A stretch of 64,000 nt of DNA from Eurosta solidaginis (GCF_040869045.1 NC_090319.1:172520645-172584644), one strand, 5' to 3'. Numbered from the stretch's first letter, positions 22,542 to 33,592 are shown. Numbers and translations are program-made. The notes: generated from the sequence alone by a model not told the origin.

Positions 22542-23200
22542 AGCAACGCTTCTACCCTCGTTACCCGGCTATACAAAAATACAACCTCAATAAAGAGTAC
22601 CGAAAAAGAGCGCCGAACGCGATATTCAATACGCTCTCCCGCCGCCCGTTACAAAACTCCGACACACCGACACAAAAACCAGACATATTTTACACAATGA
22701 AAAGCGACAGAGAAGAGCCCGGTGAGATTATTTGCAAAAAGCATCTGCAGTAGGAATAAACTTCGGCGAAATAAAACGACGTCAGAGCGGGTGCACACGG
22801 AGGGAGCAGTACCAGTGGCCAACCAACCGAGCAAAAACACAAAGGGGACACATTTTTTTCGGGTCACATTTTACCGAATACCTGATAGCCATGATGAAAT
22901 CACAACCCGAGGAAGATGGAAACGCAGAAGAAGAATATTATGTATTATAATGAATTGTATGAAATATACTCTGTTAGTTTTAAGAACAATGAAATGTAAT
23001 TATTCTTACGTTATACAAATGAATTAAAATCATAAACTCTGTTAGATATAAGTGGAATGACTGTATATTTTTGAGAAAAAAAGAAAAAAAGAATTAATAA
23101 AGTGCTTCGCCCACATGCACACCGGCATAAGACCTAGGCCATGCCTGGAGATCCATCTTTCCCCACCGCAGCTTTCCGTCAACCGAAGTGGGAGGGGGAC
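22542..23200 (+). pseudogene. Remnant pol and 3' untranslated region of element 2
   Basis: Near 22,628-22,655 a short stretch reads TLSRRPLQ, resembling the ALSRRP motif that follows RNase H in Ty3 elements. Reverse transcriptase, RNase H core and integrase are missing. A purine-rich tract (GTGGGAGGGGGAC, 23,188-23,200) lies directly before the 3' LTR and is the likely polypurine tract. Confidence 0.55.
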
Positions 23201-24128
23201 TGTATCGTAGCGTTACAATAACGTATCCCCACTCCCCCCCTGTATTTCCTTATTCACTTAAACCAACAACAACTTGTACTTATTCTTTTATAGCATAGTA
23301 AACAACCACTGATAGCAAACCAATGAAAATCACAATAGTGGTGTGTTGACTTCTCCACCAGTTTGCGGCACCACCCATATAAACATCGAATTTGCATTTT
23401 TGCAATTCAGTCCTCGCAGGTGAGCCAGCGGGAGTGGATGTCTTTTTTAAGACATACTTTTCCCTCCTGCTAACTAGCTGAGTGGAAGGGGCGCCGTCAT
23501 GGCACGGGTCACCCTTCACTTAGGTAAGGACGACGGGGAGGATGCCTTGTACTACTTTGCCCCCCGCACCCTCCTAGGTGTTGTGCGGCCCGATGCCTTA
23601 ATGACCATACAATCTCTCCCCCTCAGTCCTAGCTTCGGCTGGCTGAGTGGCAGGGTCGCCGTCATGGCGCGGGTCACCCTTCACTTAGGTAAGGACGACG
23701 GGGAGGATGCCTTTTGCTACTTTGCCCCCCGCGCCTTCCTAGGCGTTGAGCGGCCCGACGCCCCCCAATTCTGCCGTCCTACCGCCGTTAAGCCGCTGCA
23801 TCCGTCCCGCCGCTGCTACGACGACCGTTGGCCGTCCGTCATCCTACCGCCGTTAAGCCGCTGCTTCCGTACCGCCGTACTAATCCGCCCGTTACCCGAC
23901 CGTTCAGCCGTCCTACCTAACCTCCTCTATTCCAACGCCCGTTAGCCGCCGCTCCGCCCCCTCGCCATCTTGCGACGGAAAGCTGCTGCCCGTCTAATAT
24001 CTCCAGCCGTGTGTGCGTGTGTTCGTAACACATAAATATTGTGTATTTATTCAGTAGGGGTTTGTGGGATCTTTACTCGACTCTGGATTGACTGAGCGTT
24101 ACCCCAGCCTTAGACAAAACCCTCCTTA
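23201..24128 (+). mobile_element. 3' LTR of Ty3-type element 2
   Basis: It starts TGTATCGTAGCG after the polypurine tract. It contains a duplicated block (GGGTCACCCTTCACTTAGGT at 23,507 and again at 23,668), part of the 60-bp GC-rich unit, and the shared end ACCCCAGCCTTAGACAAAAC. The final bases differ between the LTRs (CCTCATA versus CCTTATA), so the exact end is uncertain. Confidence 0.65.
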
Positions 24129-24500
24129 TAGAATGTTGCAAGATCAAATGAAAAGAACAACGTCTTTGGGATCCATGAAACTAAAGTTTTGTAGTACAAC
24201 ATTGTTAAAATCAAAACGCTTTTTAATTTGATCACACAGTTCACTATAAAAATAACACAATCTTGTATAAATTTGACTTTTTCTTGCTCGGAAATGTTAA
24301 AGGCAGTCTTAAATCGTAATTTTTCATTAGAAAATCGTCCAAGCGTCATTCTAGGTTAAAATCGTCAAAATAACCATGGCGTCGTCAATCTGTCAACGAT
24401 GGATTCGTGGCAGTATGTGCTTCGGCGACTTTTATTGTATGCGCACGAGAGCTTGGAAGGGAAATTGTTGCAAGATGCTTTATATCAGAATACTTAGCAG
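24129..24500. other. No gene; 11-bp direct repeat pair
   Basis: TGTTGCAAGAT occurs at 24,134-24,144 and 24,466-24,476, bracketing 321 bp with a short minus-strand ORF (24,110-24,349) that I do not recognise. The pair could be a target duplication, but the bracketed sequence has no terminal features that name a family. Confidence 0.3.
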
Positions 24501-24994
24501 GCATACACCTTTATTGATTCTATGGAAGCCTGCCTATACAGTACTAAATTTGTAGTGTTTTACAATGAATGTACAATTTTTTTTGTATCTATTGGCATTA
24601 CATGATTTGATATCATTGGGTAGCTCGTTATAGCATTTTAATCCCTTATAATACAAGTCTGATTCAGTTTAATAAGCAGGCAGGTTGAAGTTATTTTTGC
24701 TTCGATTATTTACAGAATGTATATTTTTACATATTTGATGTTACTCTTTAAGTACGCAGGCAAATTACCGTCTATTATGTTCTTAATAAATTTCATAGTA
24801 AAATAAAAAGGTTGCTGTTTAATGCTTAGCCAATTTAGAGCAGAGAGCATATCTCTGATAGGTGTGTCATAGCGTTTTTTGAGAATGAATCTCATAGCTC
24901 GGATCTGTTGCTTTTGTAGCTTGTATATCTGACTATCTCGCAATATGAAAAACATAGTCGGGCAGTAAATAAAATGTGGCTCGATTATTGATCT
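24500..24994 (-). pseudogene. Old Jockey-like LINE, C-terminal part
   Basis: On the minus strand the frame 24,710-24,990 reads through IIEPHFIYCPTM, IYKLQKQQIRAMRFIL and FIKNIIDGNLP, the region downstream of reverse transcriptase in Jockey/CR1-type LINEs. Further left, LYYKGLKCYNELPNDIKS (about 24,590-24,650) is in another frame after a stop. This is the right-hand continuation of the LINE at 30,721-34,440, from which it is separated by the LOA-type element. It is a decayed pseudogene. Confidence 0.75.
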
Positions 24995-25083
24995 AGGTTA
25001 GGTTAGGTTAGGTTGGGGTGGCTGCCCGAGGGCACACTTAGGCCAGTAGTACTAGGCCCGTTGTGATACCACGAGAAACACCG

Positions 25084-28000
25084 TTACCTCTCCTCTTCGA
25101 ACCATTTTGAGGACCTGATGAAATCTACCAGGTCCTTGACGTCGTGCTCCACAACCTGACTCATAGTATCAAGAAATGGAGCTCCCAGAAAGCGCTGCCG
25201 TGCTCCGCTTGGCGCTGGGCAATTGCAGATGAGGTGAACCACCGTTTCCTCCTCCTCATCTTCTTTACAACTCCTACAGCAACGACGATAAGGCGCTCCT
25301 AGCCTTTCTGCATGCCTACCTATGAGGCAATGACCCGTTAGTGCCCCTACAAGTGTGGAAATTGTACCCCTTCTTAGGTTGTAAACGTGACGGGACCTTT
25401 TAGGATCCCATTTAGGCCAGGTTTCTTTCGACGTTCGACATCCCGGTGTTTGTAGCCATCTTTCGTCGGCTTGACGGTAGATGTGCTCTTTTAGCATTAG
25501 CTTGCATGTGGACAGGGGCATACCTAAGCGTTCTTGTCCAGGAAGAACCTGCTTGGTTGTACCCTGCCTAGCGAGTTCATCTGCAATACAGTTTCCCTCG
25601 ATATCCCTATGTCCAGGGACCCATGTGAGGTGTACACGGTTCTGTTGAGCCATCTCTTGAAGAGATCGGCGACAGTTTAGTGCTAGTTCAGAATTGAACG
25701 AGTGGGAGCCCAGAGATTTTATGGCAGCTTGGCTGTCGCTGAAGATAAAAATTTCCTTTCCGACAATGTATGTCCCTATCCTAGCTGCGGCTTCCATTAT
25801 GGCTGCAACTTCTGCCTGGAATACACTGCAGTGGTCGGGTAGTCTGAATGAGAGCTGGAGGTCAAGGTCCCTTGAGTATACTCCACCCCCAACTCTCCCG
25901 TTTAGCTTGGAGCCGTCCGTGTATATGGAAATGCTGTTGCCCATAGCAAAGCACTTGTCCGACTCCGTCCAGTCATCCCTGCTGGGTATGTTTATCTTAA
26001 AGTTGGTTTCCGCAACTGTTGTGGTCGCACAGCGATCCGTGCTAGGAGGGAGAAAACTGTATTTGTTTAGTATACTTGAGTGTCCTGTGGTCCTGTTGTT
26101 CCAGCACGACAACTCCCTTAGACGCAGGGCTGACGTTGCCGCTGCTCGATGACCAGCCAGATCCAGTGGAAAGATGTCAAGAATGACCTGAAGAGCTTCG
26201 CTAGGCGTTGTTCTTAGAGCCCCGGTTATGCTTATCATGCTGGATCTGTGGACTTTACCCAACAAGTTTAGGTTTGACGCCTTGCTCAAGGCTGGCCACC
26301 ATACGACTACCCCATACAGCAGTATGGGTCTGATAATCGCGGTATAAATCCATCTGCATATGTTGGGGGTGAGTCCCCATTTTTTGCCAATGGCTCTTTT
26401 ACACGTATATAATGCAATGTACGCTTTCTTTTGTCGCTGGATAACGTTGTCCTTCCAGTTCAGCTTTTTGTCTAAAACTACGCCTAAAAATTTGGCTTTA
26501 TCTGCCAGGCTTAGGCGCACCCCATTTAGTTCAGGTAGGTTCAACGATGGTATTTTGTATCGTTTGGTATATAAGACAAGCTCTACTTTATCGGAGTTGA
26601 CGCTGAGTCCACATCGGGAAGCCCACAAGGAAACCTCTCGCAATGCTACCTGCATCAAGTCGCACAAAGTTTGAGGAAACTTGCCTCTGTAGATAATCGC
26701 TAGGTCATCAGCATATGCCACGACCTTCCCGCTCCCCCAACTAGTATCTCTTAATAGCGAGTTTACCGTTAGGTTCCATAGTAAGGGGGAAAGGACACCA
26801 CCCTGGGGCGTGCCCCTTGCGACAAATCGTGTTACCTCAACCTTCCCCAGTGAGGAGAGCACTTTCCTTCCCCTGAGCAGTTGATCAATTAGTCCCACTA
26901 GGGGTCTATTTACGTCCAGATCAGTTAAAGCAATGTTAACGGCGTCTGGACTTATGTTGTTGAATGCTCCTTCAATGTCTAGGAAGGCCACAAGACAATA
27001 ATCCTTTTCGAACAAGGATGTTTCTATAGTAGAGACTAGGTTGTGTAGCGCAGTCTCCGTAGATTTACCTTTGGTGTACGCGTGTTGATAGTCCGAAATG
27101 AGATTCCTATCAATGCTTGTAGTGAGAAAATCGCTAACTATTCTCTCTAGGGTCTTGAGTACGAAGGATGAAAGACTGATAGGTCTATAGTCCTTCGGCT
27201 CGTAATGAGAGGCTTTGCCTGCCTTAGGAATGAATATGACCGTGGCGCTCCTCCATGCACACGGAATATAGTTCATAGCCAAACAAGCGGTATATATGTG
27301 CCGCAGCCAGTTGACTGATACCTCCAAAGAATAGATAAGTTGAGCGGGTACAATCCCGTCTGGTCCAGCAGCCTTAAAAGGTTTAAAACTTTTGACTGCT
27401 CTCCTCACTCTCTCCTCAGTGATGGGTATATTCACAGCTTGGTTTGCTGCAGGTACTTCCGGTGCGTTTGTCATATTTCCCGGGAAATGTGTGTCCAGGA
27501 GCAGCTCTAGAGTTTCCCCTTCTGTGCTGGTCCAGGTACCATTCGGTCTCCGCAGAAAGCTAATAGCTGTTTGCGTCTTAGAAAGCACGCACCGTAGCCT
27601 GGATGTGTCCACGACACTTTCGACTCCAGTGCAGAAGTTTCTCCATGAAGTTCTCTTCGCTTGTCTCAGGACTTTTTTGTAGGTTCTTAGTTTGTCCTTG
27701 TATTCTAGCCATTGTGACCCGTTATCGAAGAATTTGGCTTTGTTAAACTGTTCTCTACAGGATTTACGAAGTAGGTCCAGATCATGGGACCACCAGTGAG
27801 GTTTACGCTTACCGCGCGGTTTTGGCAATGGACAGGCCTGTTCTAAGGCTTTTGAGAAAGCCGATGTGAAGGTTTCTACCAGACCCTCTAGCTCCATCGT
27901 TGATGAGAGGCTTTGTGGGGGCAGTTCTGGTAGTTCTCTTGCTAACAGCTCATTATGTAGTTCCCAGTTTGTATTACGTGGGTTACGTCTCGCAATGGGC

Positions 28001-28668
28001 TGATCGACGAAGAACTCTAACATTACTTCAATATAGCGGTGGTCTGAAAAGGAATGTTCCTCAAGAACACGCCATTTTTTAACCCACCCATAAACGCTTT
28101 CGCTACAAATAGTGAGGTCAATAACCTCTCTACGGTTTTTAGTAATAAAAGTTGGTTCATTACCTACATTGCAAACTACAAGGTTAGTTGTTAAAAGGTA
28201 CTCAAAAAGTGACTCACCCCGAGTGTTTATGTCGGAACTACCCCACTGCACGTGGTGGGCGTTTGCGTCTGTCCCAATTAACAGATGGCCTTTGCTTGAG
28301 TCGGCCACCAGATCCTTTACCGTCTTTTGCGGAGGAGGTTCCTCTGCGTCGTACGGCATATAAACGGAGGCTAGCGTTAATTGGGTGCCTCCGCTTGACA
28401 AACTGGCCGCTGTGATGTCACCATTGCTATAATTAGGCAAGAGAAAGATATTTAGCTCAGACTTTACTAAAATGCATGTTCTCACTTTACCTTCATCTGC
28501 AGCTCGGATGAGCTTAAACCCAGTGGCCCCCAATCCGCAAATCCTTGAGTTGTTCACCCAGGGTTCTTGGATAAGGACCACTTCGACGTCGCCTTTAGAA
28601 AGGCGACTGATGAGAGCAGCCGAGGCTGCCTTACTTTTGTGCAGGTTTATCTGGAGCAACCTCAGCAT
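25084..28668 (-). CDS. LOA-type LINE ORF2: endonuclease, reverse transcriptase, RNase H
   Basis: The 1,194-residue protein would nick DNA, copy its own RNA at the nick and degrade the RNA strand. Apurinic-type endonuclease (1-220): QINLHKS, QEPW (Glu35), GTDANAHH (Asp134, Asn136) and SDH (208-210). Reverse transcriptase (about 420-720): KAAGPDGIVP, FLDIEGAFNN, GTPQGGVLSPLLWN and AYADD (catalytic 654-655). RNase H (about 912-1,037): YTDGS with Asp918, Glu953, Asp978 and Asp1030. A C-terminal Cys/His cluster (C1131, C1134, H1145, C1150) follows. All catalytic residues are present. An RNase H domain with this order fits the LOA or I group. ATG 28,668 overlaps the end of ORF1 by 38 bases in another frame, so re-initiation or frameshifting is likely. 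Confidence 0.9.
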   Translation of the reverse strand: MLRLLQINLHKSKAASAALISRLSKGDVEVVLIQEPWVNNSRICGLGATGFKLIRAADEGKVRTCILVKSELNIFLLPNYSNGDITAASLSSGGTQLTLASVYMPYDAEEPPPQKTVKDLVADSSKGHLLIGTDANAHHVQWGSSDINTRGESLFEYLLTTNLVVCNVGNEPTFITKNRREVIDLTICSESVYGWVKKWRVLEEHSFSDHRYIEVMLEFFVDQPIARRNPRNTNWELHNELLARELPELPPQSLSSTMELEGLVETFTSAFSKALEQACPLPKPRGKRKPHWWSHDLDLLRKSCREQFNKAKFFDNGSQWLEYKDKLRTYKKVLRQAKRTSWRNFCTGVESVVDTSRLRCVLSKTQTAISFLRRPNGTWTSTEGETLELLLDTHFPGNMTNAPEVPAANQAVNIPITEERVRRAVKSFKPFKAAGPDGIVPAQLIYSLEVSVNWLRHIYTACLAMNYIPCAWRSATVIFIPKAGKASHYEPKDYRPISLSSFVLKTLERIVSDFLTTSIDRNLISDYQHAYTKGKSTETALHNLVSTIETSLFEKDYCLVAFLDIEGAFNNISPDAVNIALTDLDVNRPLVGLIDQLLRGRKVLSSLGKVEVTRFVARGTPQGGVLSPLLWNLTVNSLLRDTSWGSGKVVAYADDLAIIYRGKFPQTLCDLMQVALREVSLWASRCGLSVNSDKVELVLYTKRYKIPSLNLPELNGVRLSLADKAKFLGVVLDKKLNWKDNVIQRQKKAYIALYTCKRAIGKKWGLTPNICRWIYTAIIRPILLYGVVVWWPALSKASNLNLLGKVHRSSMISITGALRTTPSEALQVILDIFPLDLAGHRAAATSALRLRELSCWNNRTTGHSSILNKYSFLPPSTDRCATTTVAETNFKINIPSRDDWTESDKCFAMGNSISIYTDGSKLNGRVGGGVYSRDLDLQLSFRLPDHCSVFQAEVAAIMEAAARIGTYIVGKEIFIFSDSQAAIKSLGSHSFNSELALNCRRSLQEMAQQNRVHLTWVPGHRDIEGNCIADELARQGTTKQVLPGQERLGMPLSTCKLMLKEHIYRQADERWLQTPGCRTSKETWPKWDPKRSRHVYNLRRGTISTLVGALTGHCLIGRHAERLGAPYRRCCRSCKEDEEEETVVHLICNCPAPSGARQRFLGAPFLDTMSQVVEHDVKDLVDFIRSSKWFEEER

Positions 28669-30394
28669 GAGCTTGCTCAGACTCCCCTGCCTCCATCACC
28701 GTGATGTTGGGATCCTCTCCGTCGCTATCCAGCAGAGCATCCTCCATCGACAAATTGCCCAGAGCCCCTGCGCAATTTGACGTGGCGGAAACCAGGCTTT
28801 CGGCGTCGGAGATTTCCGCTTCCACTTCGGGTGCCTCAATGTCCGTGTCCAAAGAGGCACTCGAAAGGGATGCGCGCTGTGCGTCCCCACGGTATACGTG
28901 AATTACGACCTCCCCGAGGCCGTAAAACACTCTTCCTTTGCTCCGTCTAAGGGGCTCGAGAGCTTCCTTATTGAGGGCTAACACGACCTGTCTCCTAGGT
29001 CCTACAGCGTCCTCGACTTGGATGACACTCCAGTCCTGCGTTGGGAGAGCCGGGTTCATCAGTTGCATCATCCTGAGAATTCTCTCAGGTTCTGCTGGAA
29101 CCGCTGGAACCCATGCCGTGGCCCTTGGCCGAGCCGGAATGTCCTTCCAGTCAACGACCTCGATAATCGCCCCGGGATAGACTTGTCCCAGCTTTGCGGC
29201 TGCTGCCTTATAGAGCGCAACAGACCTTGCGTCCTCGCAAGCGAGTACCTTGATTTGGCCCTGGTACCATCCTGCATCAGAACCTCGCGGCGGACTACCC
29301 GGAGACTCCATCAGCACGTCGAGAACGGCGTTGCCGATTTCATTCCGGACGTACGGCCACTGGTCTTTAGGGATCGCACCACGGTCATTCCCTCGGTCCA
29401 GGATTCCTATAAGGATCCGGCCCTTGGCTACCTCGGCAAAGCTGGGTTTGGCTACCGCGGGGTGATTCTGGTGTCTTTTCGGCGGTGGTTTGATATCCTC
29501 ATCGGACCTTTGACGTTTATATGGGGTTGCGCTTGTTGGCAGAGAACTCCGAAAATTCGGCAGTAGAGCTCGCGCCCTTTCCACCGAATTCCTGGCGTTC
29601 TCTGACAGCGTTTCCAGCGGAACACCCTCATACCTTGACAGGACTTTTGCAGCCCTTCTTTTGTTCCTGTGGAACGATCCCTTGTGGGAATCTTCTTGAG
29701 AAGGGGTCCGACCCGTAGTTGCCCTCGCGGTCGTACCCCCGGATGATGTCTTCATTATGGCTCCTTTCTCCTTTGGCTCAGTGTGACCAGATCGTGGGAC
29801 CCCTGTCACAGCCGTGGGGAGAACAGTCGCCATACCGGCGTCAGACGGGCGCCCAGCATCAGCAGGCGCGTCAGTGTTCGCCGTTGCCAGCGCAACTACC
29901 TTCGCCGCCATACTGGTGCTTGCCCCCGTCCGATCACCTAAGACTGTGTTGACTGAGGTTGCCCTCTTGTCGTCCATGGGGAGCCGACCCGTCGTTTCCA
30001 ACGCAGTCGCTCCCCCGGTTAAAGTAGCTGTTGCGGCCCCGTTTTCCCTTGGCTCGGAGTGGCCAGGTCCAGAGACCCCTGCCAAAGCCGTGGGAAAAAA
30101 GGTTGCCGTTCCGGCGCTTGGTCGGTGTCCGACAACAGCAGGCGCGTCAGGGTTCGCCGTTACCAGCGCAACTCCCTTCGCCGCCATACTATTGCCGCCC
30201 CCCACCAAGTCGCTCTTCACTTTAGAGTTGGTAGCATTGGTAGCCCTCCCTCGTTCACTAGGGCGTATGGATGCCAATGCTGTTGTCCTTCTCCCTGTGG
30301 AGGAGAACGGATTATCATTTGTTTGTTTTTTTATATTTTTGTTGTTCATCTTGTTCGTACGACCCCTTGCTAGACGAGGCCAGCTTAGGGTCAC
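28631..30394 (-). CDS. LOA-type LINE ORF1 (DUF4780-like RNA-binding protein)
   Basis: The 587-residue protein is presumably the nucleic-acid-binding partner of ORF2. The N-terminal 240 residues are low-complexity, rich in Ala, Thr and Gly, and contain an internal duplication: residues 69-139 and 161-232 align (NSMAAKGVALVTANPDAP against TSMAAKVVALATANTDAP). A basic stretch (HRNKRRAAKVLSRYEG) follows. Residues about 315-500 match the DUF4780 pattern common in fly retroelement ORF1s: FAEVAKGRILIGILDRGN, IPKDQWPYVRNEI, CEDARSVALYKAAAAKLG and YPGA. The C-terminus is acidic. It is intact. The ATG at 30,394 is the first in frame; about 325 bp of 5' untranslated region precede it. Confidence 0.85.
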   Translation of the reverse strand: MTLSWPRLARGRTNKMNNKNIKKQTNDNPFSSTGRRTTALASIRPSERGRATNATNSKVKSDLVGGGNSMAAKGVALVTANPDAPAVVGHRPSAGTATFFPTALAGVSGPGHSEPRENGAATATLTGGATALETTGRLPMDDKRATSVNTVLGDRTGASTSMAAKVVALATANTDAPADAGRPSDAGMATVLPTAVTGVPRSGHTEPKEKGAIMKTSSGGTTARATTGRTPSQEDSHKGSFHRNKRRAAKVLSRYEGVPLETLSENARNSVERARALLPNFRSSLPTSATPYKRQRSDEDIKPPPKRHQNHPAVAKPSFAEVAKGRILIGILDRGNDRGAIPKDQWPYVRNEIGNAVLDVLMESPGSPPRGSDAGWYQGQIKVLACEDARSVALYKAAAAKLGQVYPGAIIEVVDWKDIPARPRATAWVPAVPAEPERILRMMQLMNPALPTQDWSVIQVEDAVGPRRQVVLALNKEALEPLRRSKGRVFYGLGEVVIHVYRGDAQRASLSSASLDTDIEAPEVEAEISDAESLVSATSNCAGALGNLSMEDALLDSDGEDPNITVMEAGESEQAHAEVAPDKPAQK

Positions 30395-33227
30395 CTTATT
30401 GAAAGGGGGAAAAGTGTCGTCCGCCGCGGCAGAGCCCCTTACCGCGGTAAGACCATTTTTACTCTCTGAGGCGGCCCGGTGTCAGAGAGGCTCCGTACAA
30501 ATACAGCCAGATTAACCTCCCGGCTGCAAACCATCCAATGGGCACGGTGCCGCATAACACCCTGGATTGGGAGGGGACAGATCTTGGTCATCGCTCACCC
30601 CAGGACTAGGCCACCGCAGCCATGGAGATCCATGTGAACCTGCATCCTACTGGGTGGCATAGTCCCGTGGTCAGCGACTAAGCCCTCGCATCGCGGCAAG
30701 ATGTCTGCCCTTCGCGAGGGCTATAAACCATTACTTTGTATTTGTTATTTAAATATTTGCAGGTTCTCTGTGTAAAATATATTTTTTAGCTGTTTTTCCC
30801 ACTGTATAATCAACGTGCTCATTGAAATTGAGTTTATCGTCTATTTTTATTCCCAAATATTTGATGGTGTTGACTTTTTCGATTACTTCGTGGTTAATAT
30901 TTAAATTCTGCAGGTCACTATTCCGGACACTTAGTCTGGAAATGACCATACATTTGGTTTTGTTAACATTCAGTTTAAGTCTTTTCACGCATAACCAATC
31001 ATAAATACTATTCAGATCTTCTTGAATTTTACTATATATTTCAGTTATATTTTCTCCACTAAGCATCAGTAGTGTATCATCCATTAGAATTTAATGTCCC
31101 AGTAGTTTATGGAATTAGTAATATCATTGATATAAATATTGAACAGTATTGGTGCCAGCACCGACCCTTGCGGTAAGCCAACTGGTACCTCTCTTTTCTC
31201 CGATAAGGATTTTCCAACTATTGTTCTTTGATTTCTAATATTGAGGAAGTCTTCAAACCATTTTGACTCATTACCATTGACACCTATGTTGGCTAGCTTT
31301 TTTATTAGTAGCTTTTGGTCTATCGCCTCAAATGCACATTTTAAATCCACAAATACAGCTATTATATGTTTATTCCTGCTTAGGCCTTCTTTCCAGTTCG
31401 CTATACCTAAATTCAAAGCACTTTCACAGAAATGCTTCTTTCGGAAACCATATTGCTGGGGGATGATAATTTCTTTATCTCCTAATTATTTTACAAGCTG
31501 GTTTTTACCACTGTTTCTAGTTTCTGGTCTGATCTCATCCGCCTTAATGGTATTTTTAACCCTTTCTACCGGCACAACTACGGAAGATTTGCATAATTTA
31601 GGAACTATACCTGTATCTAAGCTTTCGTTAACAATTTGAGCGTAAAAAACCCCTGTATAGGTTATGGAGTCTTTAATAACTCCTTCCTAAATTAGCCTTT
31701 TCCCTACAATTTTTTTTTTGAACCTGCTTACTATTTCAAGTACGTCAGTTGTAGAAACTTTTTGAAACATAAAAATATTTGTGCCATTTTGCACACCTAG
31801 GGTACTATCATAATTAACGGAAATAACCGGGATATGCAGGCTGATCTCCAATATACTGTCAATAAAGTAATCATTTGAAGACTGCGCTATTTCACTTTCC
31901 TGATTATAAATTTGGTCGTTTATTATTATTTTTTGAATGCCATTATTTTCTTTAGCCATGCTAATGCAATTATTTAAGCTTTTCCACATGGCCTTGCTGT
32001 CACCAACATTACAATCGATTTTGTGTTCCATATACTTCGCTTTTTTAATCTTAATTATCTGTTTATATTTACGTTTTTTATCGATATATTCATTCCATTC
32101 CCCAGTTGTTATAGCGACTTTGTAAAGATCTAGTTTATGCTTGTTCAAATTTTAAAGTTCAAAATCATACCACTTGTTGATAAGCTTAACACTGACTTCT
32201 TTGGAATATGTCAGTGTGGCCATTGCATTTATATTATGTAGCACAGCAGCTTTATTTTCGATACCCAAATTTTCAAAGTCAGTGAAGTTGAACTGTCGTA
32301 ATTGGTTAATAAGACTGTCACATGTATAATTTTCCCAAGAAATTATGGTTTTCCTAGTTCTCATTTGAAGTCATTTATCTAGCTTGATTTTAAATTGAAT
32401 ATTTTCATGATCTGAAATCTGGTATTCTTCTAGTTTTGCACATGATATTGAGCTACTATCTGTAAATAATAGGTCTATCAATGTTTCGGTGTTATCGCCC
32501 TTTCGTGTGTAAAAATCTATTTTTTGTTCCATAGCAAAGGACCGAAATAAGTTAACTAACTGTTTAGTATAGGTTGAAATTGCCGACAAAGATAATATTA
32601 TCCTGTGTTAAGCAATTATTATTTAAAATATCCTGCAAATACGTAATAAAGCACCCATCAGTCGAGCTTGGTGAGTGATAGATCACTGTATATTGGGGAA
32701 AAATATTCTTTACTTTTAGAACAATACTCCAGATATTTTTGTTCAGTGCTTTGATGTAGCCTGCTGTGTATTCAAATGAGTATTTTGCATATATTAGAAC
32801 TCCACCCGTGTGCCTACTGTGCGAATCGCACCGTATAAGTTTATATGTATGTTTGTATTTCCAACTCTTGATTTGTGATTTCATCAGTGGAACAAGTCGC
32901 CGAGCAAAAGATAAAATAAGGATTTTGTGATTCTATCAGAGGCTCTAGTTCAGCTTTGTTAGCGACAATACTACTAATATTCAAATATATACAACTCAGT
33001 TCCTTAACTATTCGTTGCTGGACCCGTGTCTTATTTTTCGACTGCGTATGTTTTTTATACCCAGGGCAATCTTTACTAAAAGTTTCCATCGACGTCAATA
33101 ACTTCTTTTTTATCAATTCGCTACAATTAACACATTTGGTTATTTTTGAGGTGCATTCTTTGCTGTCATGGGCTCCAGCACATTTGCTGCACGCTACTTT
33201 ATTTACAATCATTGGCTTTGTGCTTGT

Positions 33228-33592
33228 AAAAAAAAAAAAATAAATGTAAGGCGCGATAACCTCCGAAGAGATCTAAGGCCGAGCTTCTCTTCCAATTTGC
33301 GTCGTGCTCCTCTTGATTTTCCCTACAAATTGGCCGGACGGGACCTACATGTTTTATGCCGACTCCGAACGGCATCTGCAAGGCAGATGAGTTTTCACTG
33401 AGAGCTTTTCATGGCAGAAATACACCCGGAGCGCTTGCCAAACACTGCCGAGGGGCTACCCCGCTTAGAAAAATTGTCTTCTAATTGAAAAACCTTATTT
33501 CTAAAATTTTGATGTTGCTTTGCCCGGGGTGCGAACCCAGGGCATACGGTGTGATAGGCGGATCACGCTACCATCACACCACGGTGGCCGCC
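33228..33592 (-). mobile_element. tRNA-derived SINE inside LINE ORF1
   Basis: Same family as at 1,435 and 15,317, with an A-rich tail at 33,228-33,241. It splits the codons of a CCHC zinc knuckle: CFKCSGK lies to the right and HKANDC to the left, and the flanks join in frame. I see no clear target duplication. Confidence 0.9.

Larger units (their letters stand above)
24995..30720 (-). mobile_element. LOA-type LINE, apparently full length, minus strand
   Basis: A 5.7-kb element with two long intact ORFs. Its 5' end lies at 30,720 (starting CCCTCGCGAAGGGCAG on the minus strand) and its 3' end at about 24,995 with four TTAGG repeats as a tail (CCTAA on the sense strand). It lies inside the old Jockey-like LINE. 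Removing it rejoins the host LINE in frame, with at most a 3-bp CTA duplication (24,993-24,995 and 30,721-30,723). Both ORFs are open, so this is the youngest-looking coding element here and might be mobile. Confidence 0.85.

Noticed and set aside
24994..25015. Interstitial telomeric sequence (TTAGG)n
   Set aside because: The repeats are at the exact 3' end of a LINE and recur at the ends of related LINE fragments; flies lack TTAGG telomeres. They are retroposon tails.
29814..30515. Plus-strand 233-residue ORF
   Set aside because: Antisense shadow of the LOA ORF1.
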